NCBI GenBank assembly: GCA_948567375.1
Contig: OX419759.1
Span: 59,734,593-59,798,592, forward strand
From: Lunularia cruciata
Lineage: Eukaryota > Streptophyta > Marchantiopsida > Lunulariales > Lunulariaceae
Reading direction: 5' to 3'
Length of the DNA: 64,000 nt
The position numbers and the translations under genes were made by a program. Position 1 is the stretch's first letter. Every line of letters starts with the position of its first letter. The notes under the pieces were generated by a model. The model saw only the letters and a program-made list of their open reading frames with translations. It searched no databases and had not been told where the DNA came from. Of the stretch, positions 32,080-44,078 are shown piece after piece.

Positions 32080-33311
32080 TTGCTACAGAGATGACAGTGT
32101 ATATAGGGACAGCCTTTGCCTTGTCCTCCACAAGGGGCAGATCCTATAGATATTGAATGAAATTAACTTTTTTGTGGGACAGCAGCAACAGCATGCGCTC
32201 TTTATCCTCTAGGCTCGTGACATCTCAGTAGCATTTGCAATTTGCCATAACGTGCGCATACCTTCCACAATGAACATAGAAATTCAGAATATTTAGGGTG
32301 CACACTAAACCCTTGTCCCAAGCAACATGTACAAGAGATTTCTCCCCTGGCAATAGTGTTTACTGAATTCTTGAGGTTGTTGCACTAAGTGAAGCTTCTC
32401 ATGTTGTTCCAACTTCACTAAAATGTCCTCTATCTTGGTGGTAAGTGTAGGAACTGGCAATCCTAATGGAGCTAAGTGATGAACTAAAGGGGTGTTGCTA
32501 CAAGCATATGATCATATATTGGTACTAATTGTGGTACCATGTATGGGGCCAGTGCAATGGCGGGAGCTCCTCCATAGAAGTAATTTGGCTGTGGAAATCC
32601 TTGAGTGGCAATGTATGGATTATGCATCACATTTCCCTTAAATCTTGGTTTTATAGAGCAAAGTTTTGGTAAGGCCATATCCCTCTTGTTAGCTTGAGCC
32701 CAACAGCATGCTTCTTCAAATGCTTGGGCTAGAGTTGTAGCCTTGTTGTATATGAGAAGTTTTTTTAATATCCTTAGGTAGTGCATCCTTAAACCAATTG
32801 AGAGCCGTAGTATGGTGTGCTGGTGTGATCATTGACAATATGTATTGGAATTGTTTAATAAATGCTTGTATGGTTTCATTGTGTCCTTTGCATTGTCAGT
32901 TTATTTTGTCCTTGAGTTATTCCTTTTGTCTTGGAGAGATGTATTATTGTAGTCCTTCTATTCATGTCATAGCATAACTTGCCCTCATGGCCAGAGTAAG
33001 GCCACTGAACCAGTGTTGCATGATACCAATGAAAGTGGCCAATTTGTCGTGCTATAGCGATATCATCAATTATATTGTGAGTCATGCAAAAATTCTCAAA
33101 CATCTGTAAGAATGACTCAAAATCTTCCTACCCTGAACACTATGGTTCCACGGGGTATACTAATTTTTTCTCCTCTTGATGTCAAAGCCATTGTGGATGG
33201 GGCTATAGGGACTACAAGAGGTGAAACATGTGTTGTTCTAGAAGAGGCATGTGCAGCTGTAGGATGCAAGGCTGAGGTAAACAGGTTCCCTTGGTCAAAA
33301 GTGCTAGCCAT
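32080..33311 (-). pseudogene. Retrotransposon gag of a further LTR element (decayed)
   Basis: Retrotransposon gag of Ty3/gypsy type. From an ATG at 33311 (MASTFDQGNLF) the frame pieces run through FCMTHNIIDDIAIARQIGHF (about 33100-33040), a middle block with in-frame stops, and KKLLIYNKATTLAQAFEEAC (about 32765-32700), the usual capsid C-terminal region. A zinc-knuckle remnant, HCGRYAHVMANC near 32275-32230, has lost its first Cys to Tyr. No protease, reverse transcriptase or integrase follows, so the element is truncated. Its family differs from elements A-D. Confidence 0.7.
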
Positions 33312-33936
33312 AATGGAAACACTACTTGGACCTAGGATGTAGTAAAAGTATTGGCAAATGTGAGAGGTAATGCTTCTCCCAAAATTAAAATTGCTTTACT
33401 TGGCAAAATGGGAAGTCATGCTTGTCTTGAAAAGAACATCGCTGTGGCCTTGTAGGGTAGCAAGGAATATAAAAAACCAGAGTGCATTGTAGAATGTAGT
33501 GGAGAGGACATAAGAATCAACCAGCAACGGTGCAAGAAATGTTGACCAGTTACCCTTGTCCCATGGTGCAGAATATAGGATGTTATGGTAGAAAGGAGAT
33601 CAATGGTACAATCCTTGCATGGCCAGTTGTTTACTATGCTCATGGAAGAATTGTAGTCAAGATTCTCAAAGTTGATCATAAATCCACTAAGGGATTGGAA
33701 TCTCCCATAGACACTTACCCTTGGAGATGACTCTAGGGTTTGTTAACCCCACAAAAACCCTTTGGCCTCCATGGTATGTCACTTAGTAATTGGGTAGCAA
33801 GCTTTGAAGGTAGGTTCCTAATACAACCTCCTACTTACACCATCAGTGCAACAAGTGACCAAGGAGCATTGATTCATGACACAACATAACATCCAAGAAA
33901 ATGTACTTATTCATTTGCATCAAACACAAAGTTAGG
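33312..33936 (-). other. Gag leader/5' UTR of the LTR element, no gene recognised
   Basis: This stretch lies between the gag ATG and the LTR homology. Short overlapping frames on both strands carry no recognised domain. No clear primer-binding site was found. Confidence 0.4.
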
Positions 33937-34545
33937 ATACTCCTCCAAGGCTAACACTCCAAGACTCAAACCATTGCTCACTAGAGAACTCAATGAGAGA
34001 GATAGTTGCAAATGAAAGGTTAATGAGTACCTTCTCACCCCTAATTTGTACCTTCTCACCCCTAATTTATATACTTGTGAAATAGTTATGCACCAAAGTT
34101 ATTAATTATTGGAGTAACTCAAGTTACTAGGCTAAAAACCAAATAAAGTCTAAAGTCTAAAGGAATATTTATACTCATGTGAATATTCCCTTAAGCATAT
34201 GGTCTTATCTTGACCCAACCACTCAGTCAAAGATTTCTTCAGATGGGCTATCCTTGGACATAGAAGATTCCAAAGCAAGAAGGCTTGTGGGTCCAAGAGT
34301 TCTCAACTCCTTTCTCAAAGCCAAACACCTAGGAATAATACCAAGTTAATACACTAGAATCCAAAATAATGGTGCTCATCTTTTCCACTTCCTCTAAAGT
34401 AAGGTACACTTTATCTTAGCTATGACTAACTTTAGCTAATTATGACTAATGTAAAATCATCTTTTATCTCAATATAAATAATATATCTCAAGTACTTGTA
34501 TCACAATAACAAACTAAATATCACAATAGCATATACATAGACAAA
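33937..34545 (-). mobile_element. LTR (family E), 5' LTR of the minus-strand gag element
   Basis: Reverse complement of the solo LTR at 55190-55855 over most of its length; shared blocks include GTCTTGGAGTGTTAGCC-type, TAACTTGAGTTACT-type and TATTGTGATATTTAG sequences. It lies directly upstream of the gag at 32080-33311 in the minus direction, which identifies it as a 5' LTR. It contains a short tandem duplication (ACCTTCTCACCCCTAATTT twice, near 34030-34065). Its outer end abuts gypsy element B at about 34556. Confidence 0.75.
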
Positions 34546-34555
34546 TGAGTGTTAT

Positions 34556-37500
34556 AGGACAAACTTCTTATCTAGAGAGGTTTTACAATGTGCCTATGAG
34601 ATTTAGTAGCTAGCCCACCTTATTACTGATTATATTCTAGATATGGGGTGCTAGTCTCAAACAATGATAGTGGTTGATAGGTCACCTATGGCAGTGGTGA
34701 ACCTTGTTGGGCAGCCTACAACTACTTTACCCACATTCATGAGTTTCCCAAGCTCAAATGCTTTTTGAGAGAAAGGTCTTGGACTTGTTTGGGACTCACA
34801 ATTATAGCAATTGGTGGAGCTCCACATGGATGAGGAAAGCATGCAATGGGTTTCTATACCAATATTATTGCCATTTTAGTAGTGTTAGAGGCATCAAGTG
34901 TTAGGTTAGGCTATGGACTTGAACTGTTTGACCTTGATTGTGAGCCTTGGCTTGGTGGAGCAACATAGGATACACTTGATAGGTATCATTACTCGGAAAC
35001 TTGGGAATTTTGTGCATATTGAGACAATTCAAGCACGTGCTAGGGCAATGGACCAAGTGGGCATGGTATATTTGGGTCATGGCAAATGGCTAGTTGTGAG
35101 AGTGGTCTACTTAGGGTTCATTTAGGTGAGCATGGTCTACTTGGGATGCAACTAGATGACATGTGGAGCTTGTAGCCAAAGTAGAGGGAGTTTTATACTC
35201 TAAGGTTAGGGGTTCTAATGGTTGGAGCATGACATTACTAATCCCAAGGGCCATGTGTATTAACCAATTAGTGCATCTTCCACTCATACATCAATTACAA
35301 ACAATACTTGGGAGCCAAAAATTGGTGGGTCTAATCTTTGGCAAGATTGAGGTCCAATGTTTGGCAAGCTTACAAAGGTGGAAAGACGGAGAGTTTGGAG
35401 GTTCTTGATGAGCTACATAAGTTTTTTGCCTTCAATATGAAGGATTGGAATCCTATAAAAGGACTTGGTATTTAGATTGAGCTTACTGGTGATACACTAG
35501 TTTTTTGACATCCCTATAGATATAGTTACATGGAGAGAGCATTGATTCAAAGCCAAAGTTGAGACTTTTTTGAGGCTAATTTGGTGGAGATTTCATATAG
35601 AGAGTATGTTTCAACTATAGTGATGCCAACAAAGAAGGGTATCCATGTCAAGTACATAGATAGGTAGATGTGTGGAGATTACTATCCTATCAATTGATTG
35701 ACTAAGGCTGATCTATATGTTATGGCTACATTAGAAGAGATCTTTAGTGCAAAGGTCTTTAGTACTTTGGATCTTTGAAAAAGATATCATCAATTGTCAA
35801 TCAAGGAGGAGGACAAGTCCAAGATGGCATTTTGGGCTATTGATCCTCATAATAAGGATGTAATGTATCAATGGATGTTCTTATAATTTGAATGCTCTTT
35901 GTTCTTACCATAAACAACACTCTTGTTGACTTCCAAAGGATCATGGATAAGATCTTAATAGGATAAGATTTTGCTTAATGCTATATTGATGATATTTTGG
36001 TCTATAGCACTATTGTAGAGAAGCATGAGAGACATTTGTTGGAGGTGTTTGAGAGATTAAGGTTGCATGGACTCAAATGACATCTTGGGAACTGCAGATT
36101 CTTTCATAAGTAGGTTGAGTATTTGGGTCCCACTCAAATTTAGGTCTATTTTGGTGGACTTGGTATTCAACAGACCAAGGTTGAGGCTATTGCATGTATT
36201 CTTACCATATGGATGTGAGTAGAGTGCAAAAATTCATTGGGTTGGCAAACTTCTATCATTGATATATTAGTACCATTGCCAAGGCCTTGACCAAGCTTAC
36301 AAAAGAGTGGTGTTGGGGAGATGAGTAGGAGAGAGCTTCTATAGAGTTCAAGAAGAGGTTGACATCTACTTCTATTCTCATGAGATAGATCAAAGGACTA
36401 TCATTCTAGGTTCATACTAATTGGAGTATGTTGGAGCATGGAGTAGTGCTCACTTAACAACATGATGAGGGGAAGTAATTTGTATTTGTTTATGGTAGTT
36501 GCTCCAACAATTTAGCAAAGGTGAAATATAGATCATATGAGAGAGAGTCCATAGTAGTACATTTTTATGTTACTCATTTGGTAACCCTTCCACTCTTATC
36601 ACTAATCATCAACCACTAAAATGATAGATGGAGTACAACAAGCTTTTAGGGAAGCTTGCATGATGAACTCTAATATTAAAAGAATATCATTTCATGGTTA
36701 TTCATAAACCTAAAATGATGAATTGTGATGCAGATGGGTTGAAGAGAAACCTATGTCCCAACCAATAGGATCAGATTAGAGCACATTGGCATGGTGAGAT
36801 AAATGAGGAGATGGTGCTAGGTTGGCATGCATCCACCTTTCTATGTATATTTTCTTAGGCTTTGACTATATCTCTTTCAATATATACATGAGGAGTTGTT
36901 GAGGTCATAGATCCCAAGGGTGGAGATATTGGACTAGTCAGCAAGACATTTATGATGATATCTTAGTGATGGATTATCTTTGCATTGGTGTTATGGGTGG
37001 CACAATTAGTGCCAAGGATAGAGAGACCATGTCCTTCAACAATCCATGTAGTTTAGATTGGAGTGATAACACCTTCTTTGTGTATCGGATGATGGTAGAG
37101 TGCAAGTAGCACCACTTCCATCTCAAGGACCATAGTTAGTACATCATGCTCATGGGGAGCTAGGATATTTTTTCATATAGTTTACTCTAGAGTCATTATT
37201 GGTGTCATGGTATGTAGATTGATGTATAGTAGTTTATTGCAAAATGTATGGTTTGTGACCAAGTTAGAGTATCATTTAATGCTCCTATGCCACAACTATA
37301 CCCATTACCTATCATGGAGTTAGGTTACTACTAGAGTTTGGACTTTGTTGGACCTTTACTATTGATTGTGAGACATCATTGGTATATTTTGGTTATATTG
37401 GAGCACTTTTCCAAGTGGATTGAGTTCGTGGCACTTCTTGATAAGTCTAGTGAAGGGATAACTTACTCATCCTTAGATTGAGTTGTTAATCATTTTGGTG

Positions 37501-38420
37501 CACTTGTTGAGGTTTTGATTGATTAGGATACATAGTTCTTAAGAGAGTTTCAAGTCATGTGACAATGCCTTGATTAATCCACCATATTACCTCTTGAGAT
37601 CACCCTAAAGCAGATGGCTTAGCAAAGAAAGTGGTTCAAATGATGAAGAGAGGATTGTGTAAGTATGGTTTATAGAGATACAACTTGGGAGATTGAGATC
37701 TCTAATTACCTTGGTTAGCCATAGGCTATTGGTTTAGTTTTTAAATATCCTTAGCATCCTCTTTCCTTACTTTCTACTTTATGCACAAGATCTAGTTTTA
37801 CCTGTAGCTACTTTTCATGATGCTATTGTAGTTTTGGACTTGGATGATCTGAACATATGAGTGAGTGTATGTTCTCAATGGGCAAAGACCTTTTGGAGAG
37901 TGATGATTATGGTCTTTGAGAACTTAGTAATTGCTTAGAATAGAGATACCTTACACTATGCTACTATTCAAGGAGGAGGTTATAGGCCTTTGATCCAATG
38001 ATTTCATTTGAGTGATTATGTATATCTACAATATATTACATTGACAACACTTGATGTGACTATAGATCACACTATCTTGAGAGTGTGTAAGGTTTTTCAT
38101 TCTAGAGTTCTCATGTTGGAATGACATGGTGGTGTTGTTTAGAAGGACTATATATACAATTGTGTGCCATGCCACCTCCCAAATATTGATGGCACTATGG
38201 ACCCAAGCTTAGTTGTTGTACATGTAGGCTTGCAATGTATGTTATGTGGCTCTTTTGGTAGAGCTGTTACTATGTTGGTGTGTGATAGATGTTTGAGAGG
38301 ATGACATATAGCATGTTTGACTCCTCCCTTCATGGTCATCCATCAATGACAATGTGTATGTCTTTGATGTATTTGACCTATAGCTAGTTCACTCTCTATG
38401 TGATGTAGATTGCAAATAGG
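34556..38420 (+). pseudogene. Ty3/gypsy element B pol (heavily decayed)
   Basis: A relative of elements A, C and D. It starts abruptly at 34556 inside the segment equivalent to 6580 of element A. Reverse transcriptase lies at about 35580-36130 (CYIDDILVYS near 35978 keeps YIDD), RNase H near 36390-36660, the integrase zinc domain and core at about 37130-37850, and the integrase C-terminal region with YATIQGGGYRPLIQ near 37960. A PHD-like finger follows at 38155-38385. Stops and frameshifts occur every few dozen codons, so this is the oldest-looking copy. Gag and protease are missing; the LTR-E element occupies their place. Confidence 0.8.
38155..38385 (+). pseudogene. PHD-like finger of element B integrase
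   Basis: CHLPNIDGTMDPSLVVV, then CMLCGSFGR, VCDRC and a stop in place of Trp before HIAC, then a decayed CVCL..C. The first three Cys pairs of a C4HC3 PHD finger are kept in order and spacing, matching the intact finger of element C. Confidence 0.75.
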
Positions 38421-38525
38421 CAATTAACAATGGGGCTCAATAGCATTTGGTCCCTTCATCTTTGCCTACCATAGGGTTTATCACATACTTTGAGTTAGAG
38501 GGATCTAACCACCAGCTAGGGAGCA

Positions 38526-39205
38526 ATTGTGGTACTTTAGAGTTCATGCATGACGTTTGTATGAGTTATGCTTCTATAGTGTATGATGTTGATAGTGATG
38601 TATGTTGTGTAGCAATGTATATGCACACTATAACTATCATGATATTTGCAATGTTTGAAGTTATTTTGCTTGGGAGCTGGAGTGATAGTCTTGATGGTCA
38701 GAGTTATATGAGTAGTTGCTAAGAGACTACTTAATGGTGGCCAGATTTTTTTATTAGGGCTATTGATCACACCGTGTGACCCATTGTCACTTGCACCATT
38801 TGCACCATCAAATAGGCCATTAGTAGTGCCATTAGGGTTGGAGATCCAAGTTGAGCAAAGGAGTATACCTTTGAAGTGTAGCTTTAGAAAGCTCACTTTT
38901 TTGATATTGAGCTTTCAAGTTCTTAGTTATAGTGGACAAAGGCTGATGAGTGATGAGTGTTACCTAGAGTCTCTTAGATAGAGTGGGTGTGATTTGATAA
39001 TGATCAGTGCCCATTGTTGGCATATCATTGAGTTGATGATTGAGTTTTGATACAAGTTGAGTGTGACTTGAGTGTGAACTGAATTGAATTGAACTGATTA
39101 TTGTGGTACTTTAGAGTTCATGTCTGACTTTTTTATGAGTTGTGCTTCTATAGTATATGATGTTGATAGTGATGTATGTTATGTAGCAATATATATACTC
39201 ATGAT
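38526..39205 (+). mobile_element. 3' LTR of element B with duplicated R1 motif
   Basis: A motif of about 100 bp (R1, beginning ATTGTGGTACTTTAGAGTTC and ending near ATGTATATGCAC) occurs at 38526-38627 and again at 39099-39203, flanking an LTR core of about 470 bp. Elements C and D show the same arrangement at their 3' ends. It marks the 3' end of element B. Confidence 0.7.
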
Positions 39206-40145
39206 ATATGATATAATTGAAAAGCCATCTAATTCCAATATTTTATAGTTTGTGCTAAACAGATGCCACAAGAATCTGAATTTGGAAGGTAAAATAAGTC
39301 TGAAAGTAGTCTTTCATGGGATGTTCTTTGAAAAAAGTTTAGTTCTTATACCAAATAACTAATCAAATGAAAAATTACTAATCAAGATTTGGATGGCCAA
39401 ATAGACTAGAAGTTTTGCAAAAGTAAGGAAAAGTTCTTGACTATTAATTTTTTTCTTCATTGTGGATGGCTACTATAAGTAAAAAGGCTTTTTGATTTGT
39501 GGTTTTTGTTTCTTTTCTATTTTTGCTCGTTAAGATTTATAATTACTTGGCTAAGGATCACAAGCTTTACTATTTTTCATTTTTTTGCTTGGCAGTTGCA
39601 GAATTTACATCACCACACAATTCTACCAAGTTAGAACAACTATAAAAATTCTTAGCTTTTGGACTTTAATAGCATCATGGTATCTTGCTGTTCTAATGTT
39701 TCATGTTTCATATGATCATGTTGTTTGGCAAAGCATTGTTGTGTTGCAAGGATATAATTATAGTGCTTCCTTGCTCCTACATAGGACAGTGTATTGGTTG
39801 TTATATATTCCCTATTGGATGTAGCTGAATAGAGTACATCACCTACATGGATGATGGAGTTTTTCATGGAGTCTGTTTTGCTCATTTGCATTTGCAAATT
39901 TTCAGTTTGTGTTGATAACAAAGAACTTCTTCAACTCTTTGTGCCTTCAATAAGGAGGTTTCAAAAGTAGTTTTACAAAGCTCTGTATATTTTTATATAG
40001 ATTATTATGAAGCATTTACTAAATTGGTATGGGGTGCAGGCCAAAGGAAGAAAGAGTCCCATTGCGGACTTCCCGCCAAGTTCCTTATTATTAGCAAACT
40101 CCATAAGAGGTGGTTTATAGGAAATAAGGGATATGGAGTTTTCCA
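39206..40145. other. Stretch without recognised genes
   Basis: AT-rich, with several T-runs. Frames of 60-90 codons on both strands match nothing I recognise. Confidence 0.5.
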
Positions 40146-40161
40146 TTGTCACATGTGACAA
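40146..40161. repeat. 16-bp perfect palindrome
   Basis: TTGTCACATGTGACAA. The sequence GGTTGCCACCTGGTG near 44006 resembles an inverted, decayed version of TGTCACATGTGACAACC, so the pair could be the ends of the element carrying the gene at 40946-43380. This link is weak. Confidence 0.6.
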
Positions 40162-40945
40162 CCCAGCAAATATCACTTTTGCGGTAATCGGGTAAGTAAA
40201 GTTCGTTCCCGTAGAGATACGAGTCAGAATTGGTCAAATACGAAGCAAAGTAACAATTTCAGTTCTTCTTGGTTACGTCTTTAATCTCTCAGGTAGAAAC
40301 CACACCCAGAAGAGAGTAACAAGCACTGACTCGCAGTCTTGTCACAAATTCTCACTCCTTAATCACAAATCCTTCAATTCTTTCCAAACAATCTTGATTG
40401 TGATGATTCAGGCTCTCCCAAAAATGGCACTTCACTGCAAAACGACCTCGCCTCAGAATTGTGTTCCACCTTTCCATTGAAGGCACAACTTCCTCGATCG
40501 AAATTGCTTCACATCAACCTCGCAATACACTCACAAATGCAGAATACTACCAACACTACAATTCCTCTCAGATCTGTCAAGGCATTGCTTCGATTGCACT
40601 TCACTCAGGATCAAACACACATAATGAAGATCAAGGCTGTGGAATCCAACATCCAACAAACACTCTGATTTGTACTTTGAATTTCTCCAAACACTCACAA
40701 ACATACTGCGAAATTGATACTCGGAATCAAGCTCAAGCGACGAGCACTGCTTCACAGCACTTCGCTTTATCTATTCTCAGAAATAATGAGCATTGAACAA
40801 CATTTTCCTTTGAATGCCACTCTTAAGTAGTGAAGCAATCAACAGTTCTAACAACTATACCGTTCTACCACAACTGTTATGACCTGTAGATCAGAAATGA
40901 CAATGCACCTCTTCATATCTGCCCCTTCAAATCTCAAATTGGTTA

Positions 40946-42057
40946 CTAATCCGATCCGATGTCTACTTCTTCCTCGGCTTTCAAACCCGAACCCGAAGTA
41001 ATCTTACTTCCTACTATCTTTTCCTCGGGTTTCAGATCTCCCACATCTTCTACCAGATCCAGCAATTCTCTTTCTTGATCTGAAATTGCACTAGTGGGTA
41101 ATCTATCTAACTCCTCATCCTTTGACCCACTCTTCTCTAATGTCTTTGAGGGCAACTCCAAAGACATTTGGATCCCTATGTTATCTACTTCGGGTTTTGC
41201 CTTAACATCCTGCCGAAGCTTTTCTAACTCTATTCTCACTAAGTCTAATCTAATCGCAATATTGTCTTCTACTTCTAAGATCTTCCTATCTACACGAGTT
41301 CTCAATTTAATCAACAAGGCATTCAAATCTGTATCTTTTGCTTGTCTTTGCCTCGTTTCTTGCACCAACAGTTTTAACTCGTGCAATCTCGTCTCTTCAA
41401 TTCGAACGCTGGCCTCTGTACTCAACATCGCGTTTACTCTGGGACGATTTCCTTCAGTGGCTCCAATCTTGTCTTGCGTTCGCGTTCCCGATCTGCGAGC
41501 CATTCTTCTCTGTACATCGTCAATTCTTCTTCGAATTTGGCCTTCATCGCTTCCTTTTCTTCCTCCTTCTGTGCAACCTTCTCTTCCTGATTACGAAGTA
41601 AGTCTCATAATCTCTCTTCTTCTCTATATCTTGCAGCCAACTCTCGCTGCCAAAGTTGCTTCTTCTCCTCCATACTCTCCATCACTCGATCGAGCTCTTG
41701 ATCCTTCGATGCTACCCTTGCCATAGCATGGATAAGTTAGACTCTTGAATCAGCAAACTGTTGCTTCAAGATTTCATGCTCCGCTACCTGTCTCTCCCTT
41801 GCAATGTCACTCTTCCTCGCAAGATCTTCTTGATAACTCACTTCTCTCTTCAAGTCTTTGATTACCTGACTCCTCTTGACTGCTTCCGCTCGCAGTACTT
41901 CTCTCTCTTCCTCACCTCGGGTTATACTCTTCTTCAACTCCAAGTTTTCTTCTTCCAATCTTGATAAGACCTGCAACACAGTCTTTACCTCTGGACAAGT
42001 AGACTGCATCTCCTTCTTCTTCTTCTCCATCTTCACCAACAGCGGGCATACTACCAT
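40946..42057 (-). pseudogene. Coiled-coil C-terminal part of a transposon-associated protein (frame-broken)
   Basis: Continues, on the minus strand, the protein at 42160-43098. Frames 42057-41737 (LEEENLELKKSITRGEEERE and similar) and 41503-40946, with a bridging piece around 41735-41505, are almost entirely charged heptad-type sequence predicted by eye to form a long coiled coil; the last piece is acidic. Two or more frameshifts or stops separate them. Complementary plus-strand frames rich in Ser and Leu are artefacts of this composition. Confidence 0.6.
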
Positions 42058-42159
42058 CTGCAGGTAATCTACTCCATTACTGACATCTTTGTCCTCCCGT
42101 GGAGTGGTCTCTCTTCTTTCCTCATGTTCTCCCGATACTCGCCTTCTTCTCTGGAGTCT

Positions 42160-43098
42160 TCATATCGGGATCGATGCCTCACTGCCCGAGCTTCCTTCTA
42201 CCTCTTCCTTCACTCTACTCGGTCCCGCTTCACACTTCACCTTACATCTCGAGCGAATTCCTCGCTGTACTGCGATCTTCTTCTCCTCACACACTAGTAC
42301 TTCGTCTTCCAGCGCCGCATTGTCTTTGGTTTCTACTTTGGCTTGCATTTCTTCTTCGTATTCTTCAGCCGTTGGTACCGATGTCATCTCTCCTCCTTCC
42401 TCACTGTCACTGCTCGTATCTCCACTTTGCAATGTCAGCTCAGGTTCCTCCTCACGGTCCGAGTCCTCCATCTTGAGCTTGGCTTCGCCTTCTGAGTCTT
42501 CATCTTCCGACTCAATCACCACCATGCCTCGCCTCGGGTTATTTTTCTGCATTTTCCGAGGTTTCTTGTTTTCTTCGGCTTCTGCTTGCCGAGTTCTCTT
42601 CTTCGTCGGGGTACTTTCAACGACCTCCACGTTCTTCCCTGTCTTCGCATAGTAATTGTCTGTGCTCCGGATTTGGAGAATGTATTGCTGCTCCTCCGTG
42701 TCGACTTCTCTTCTCAAATCAGGATGGAAATGAGACACCATTTGATTACGCTCCGCCAAATTGAGCAGATTTAACCGGAGGTAAAAATGGGCTGCAAATG
42801 GTACGATGTAGTGTGGAGGCGACTTATCCCGCAGATTCCACACCATCTGCCTCGTTCTTCCGTGAAAGCACCTTGCACAATTTATCGGTTCTCCTGCAAA
42901 TAACTTGTGAAAGAACACCGCTTGGTGTTTCATAACATAGGTAGTTCTCTCCGGCTTCAGGAGGGCCATTAGTGCACTCACAATTCCTCTCCTCATTGGG
43001 TCTTTATAGCTCTCAACTTTATACCCATTCTTCGTCCTCTTCGACGAGAAGGCATCTCTCACCTCCTGCGTTTCTTGGGCTATCTCTCCTTTCCCCAA
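42160..43098 (-). CDS. Transposon-associated protein with KNGYKV-SYKD domain, unknown function
   Basis: An open frame of 312 codons, preceded in another frame by 43380-43162, which holds the N-terminal part of the same protein (ITFVAWNWNVSFPRFM). Residues 1-130 form the domain: KNGYKVESYKDPMRRGIVSA, TTYVMKHQAVFFHKLFAGEP, then PHYIVPFAAHFYLRLNLLN. The rest is basic (TPTKKRTRQ, a likely nuclear signal), then acidic with Glu/Ser runs (ESEDEDSEGE), leading into a coiled coil. A decayed relative at 60960-61740 shows that this is a dispersed repeat gene, not a host single-copy gene. Function unknown; a transposon structural or DNA-binding protein is possible. The frame break with the N-terminal part suggests a pseudogene. 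Confidence 0.55.
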   Translation of the reverse strand: MGKGEIAQETQEVRDAFSSKRTKNGYKVESYKDPMRRGIVSALMALLKPERTTYVMKHQAVFFHKLFAGEPINCARCFHGRTRQMVWNLRDKSPPHYIVPFAAHFYLRLNLLNLAERNQMVSHFHPDLRREVDTEEQQYILQIRSTDNYYAKTGKNVEVVESTPTKKRTRQAEAEENKKPRKMQKNNPRRGMVVIESEDEDSEGEAKLKMEDSDREEEPELTLQSGDTSSDSEEGGEMTSVPTAEEYEEEMQAKVETKDNAALEDEVLVCEEKKIAVQRGIRSRCKVKCEAGPSRVKEEVEGSSGSEASIPI

Positions 43099-43161
43099 GA
43101 ACGTGGCTCCCTGCTCCGAGCCTGCCTCCTTCCCGACTACGAGTCTCCAATCCGACTCTGT

Positions 43162-43380
43162 TCAACGAGCCGGATTTCCTCTCTTCCCTTCTTCCTCGGG
43201 ACCATCGAGACATTTACTCTCAATGATTTCTGTCATGAATCTTGGAAAACTTACGTTCCAGTTCCATGCCACAAAAGTGATCCGAAGTTGGCTCAAGACT
43301 TTGATCCTCGCTACTATATCTAATCTCCGAATTGCATGATTTCTCACTGCAAATTCGGAGTTCTTCTTCCATCCTCCCAT
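43162..43380 (-). pseudogene. N-terminal part of the KNGYKV-domain protein
   Basis: A frame starting MGGWKKNSEFAVRNHAIRRL and ending at a stop before the next frame. Its ITFVAWNWNVSFPRFM corresponds to FLLWNWELSDFGMMY in the relative at 60960-61740, so it is part of the same ancestral protein, now separated from 42160-43098 by a frame break. Confidence 0.6.
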
Positions 43381-44078
43381 CTCTTCTGCTTTCTTTCAGT
43401 CTCTCGATTTCTCTCTCTCGACTTCTCCCTTACGCACTAACACGAGTCCAACTCTATTTCCCTTTCCCCGATCACCTGCAAGACGACTCCTCAACGGCGA
43501 AGGAAAATTGCTCAACATTTCGTCATTGCAGTTTCAATTTTTATAGAGTTGCACTTCTTTGTCTTCCGTCGCTTCGAGTTTCTACCAAGAAATCACACCT
43601 TTGGCATGCACCTGTCACTGTTACTCAACCTTCACGCATATGAGCTGCCAATTTTGAAACAGCCCCTTCTTGAATTTCTCGGCCCGACGAAAGGTTGTTA
43701 GACTGTCTTTGCCTTGGGTTGAGCTCCCCCTGAGCCGAAGACAATTTACTTCGTATTGTATGCTGACACGGCATTTCAGAGTAGTTTGCCTTATGACCCA
43801 AAGTCACTTTACTTTGGGTTTCACCCCAAAGACAATTTTCTTCGTCTTCTTCGGCCATACAGGCGCAATCCGACTTCTCTATACACTTCTTCTCCTTTAT
43901 TTTGGAAAAAAACAAAAAATATGGGCACCACATCACATCATAACATATTAATTACAGAATAGGGTTAATAAAGTGTCTGGTTTAGGGTGAATTTGGTTTT
44001 CACAGGTTGCCACCTGGTGTAATGTGTTAATTTAGGATTAAATGGGATTTTGCCCATTGTTGGTTGTAGCTGCCTGTA
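43381..44078. other. Upstream region of the KNGYKV-domain gene, no gene recognised
   Basis: It contains small imperfect palindromes built on CAAAGT/ACTTTG near 43795-43835 (for example CCAAAGTCACTTTACTTTGG). No LTR or promoter could be defined. Confidence 0.4.

Noticed and set aside
41094..42652. Plus-strand ORFs of 210 and 187 codons rich in Ser and Leu
   Set aside because: They are the complement of the charged coiled-coil protein on the minus strand, whose relative at 60960-61740 supports the minus-strand reading.
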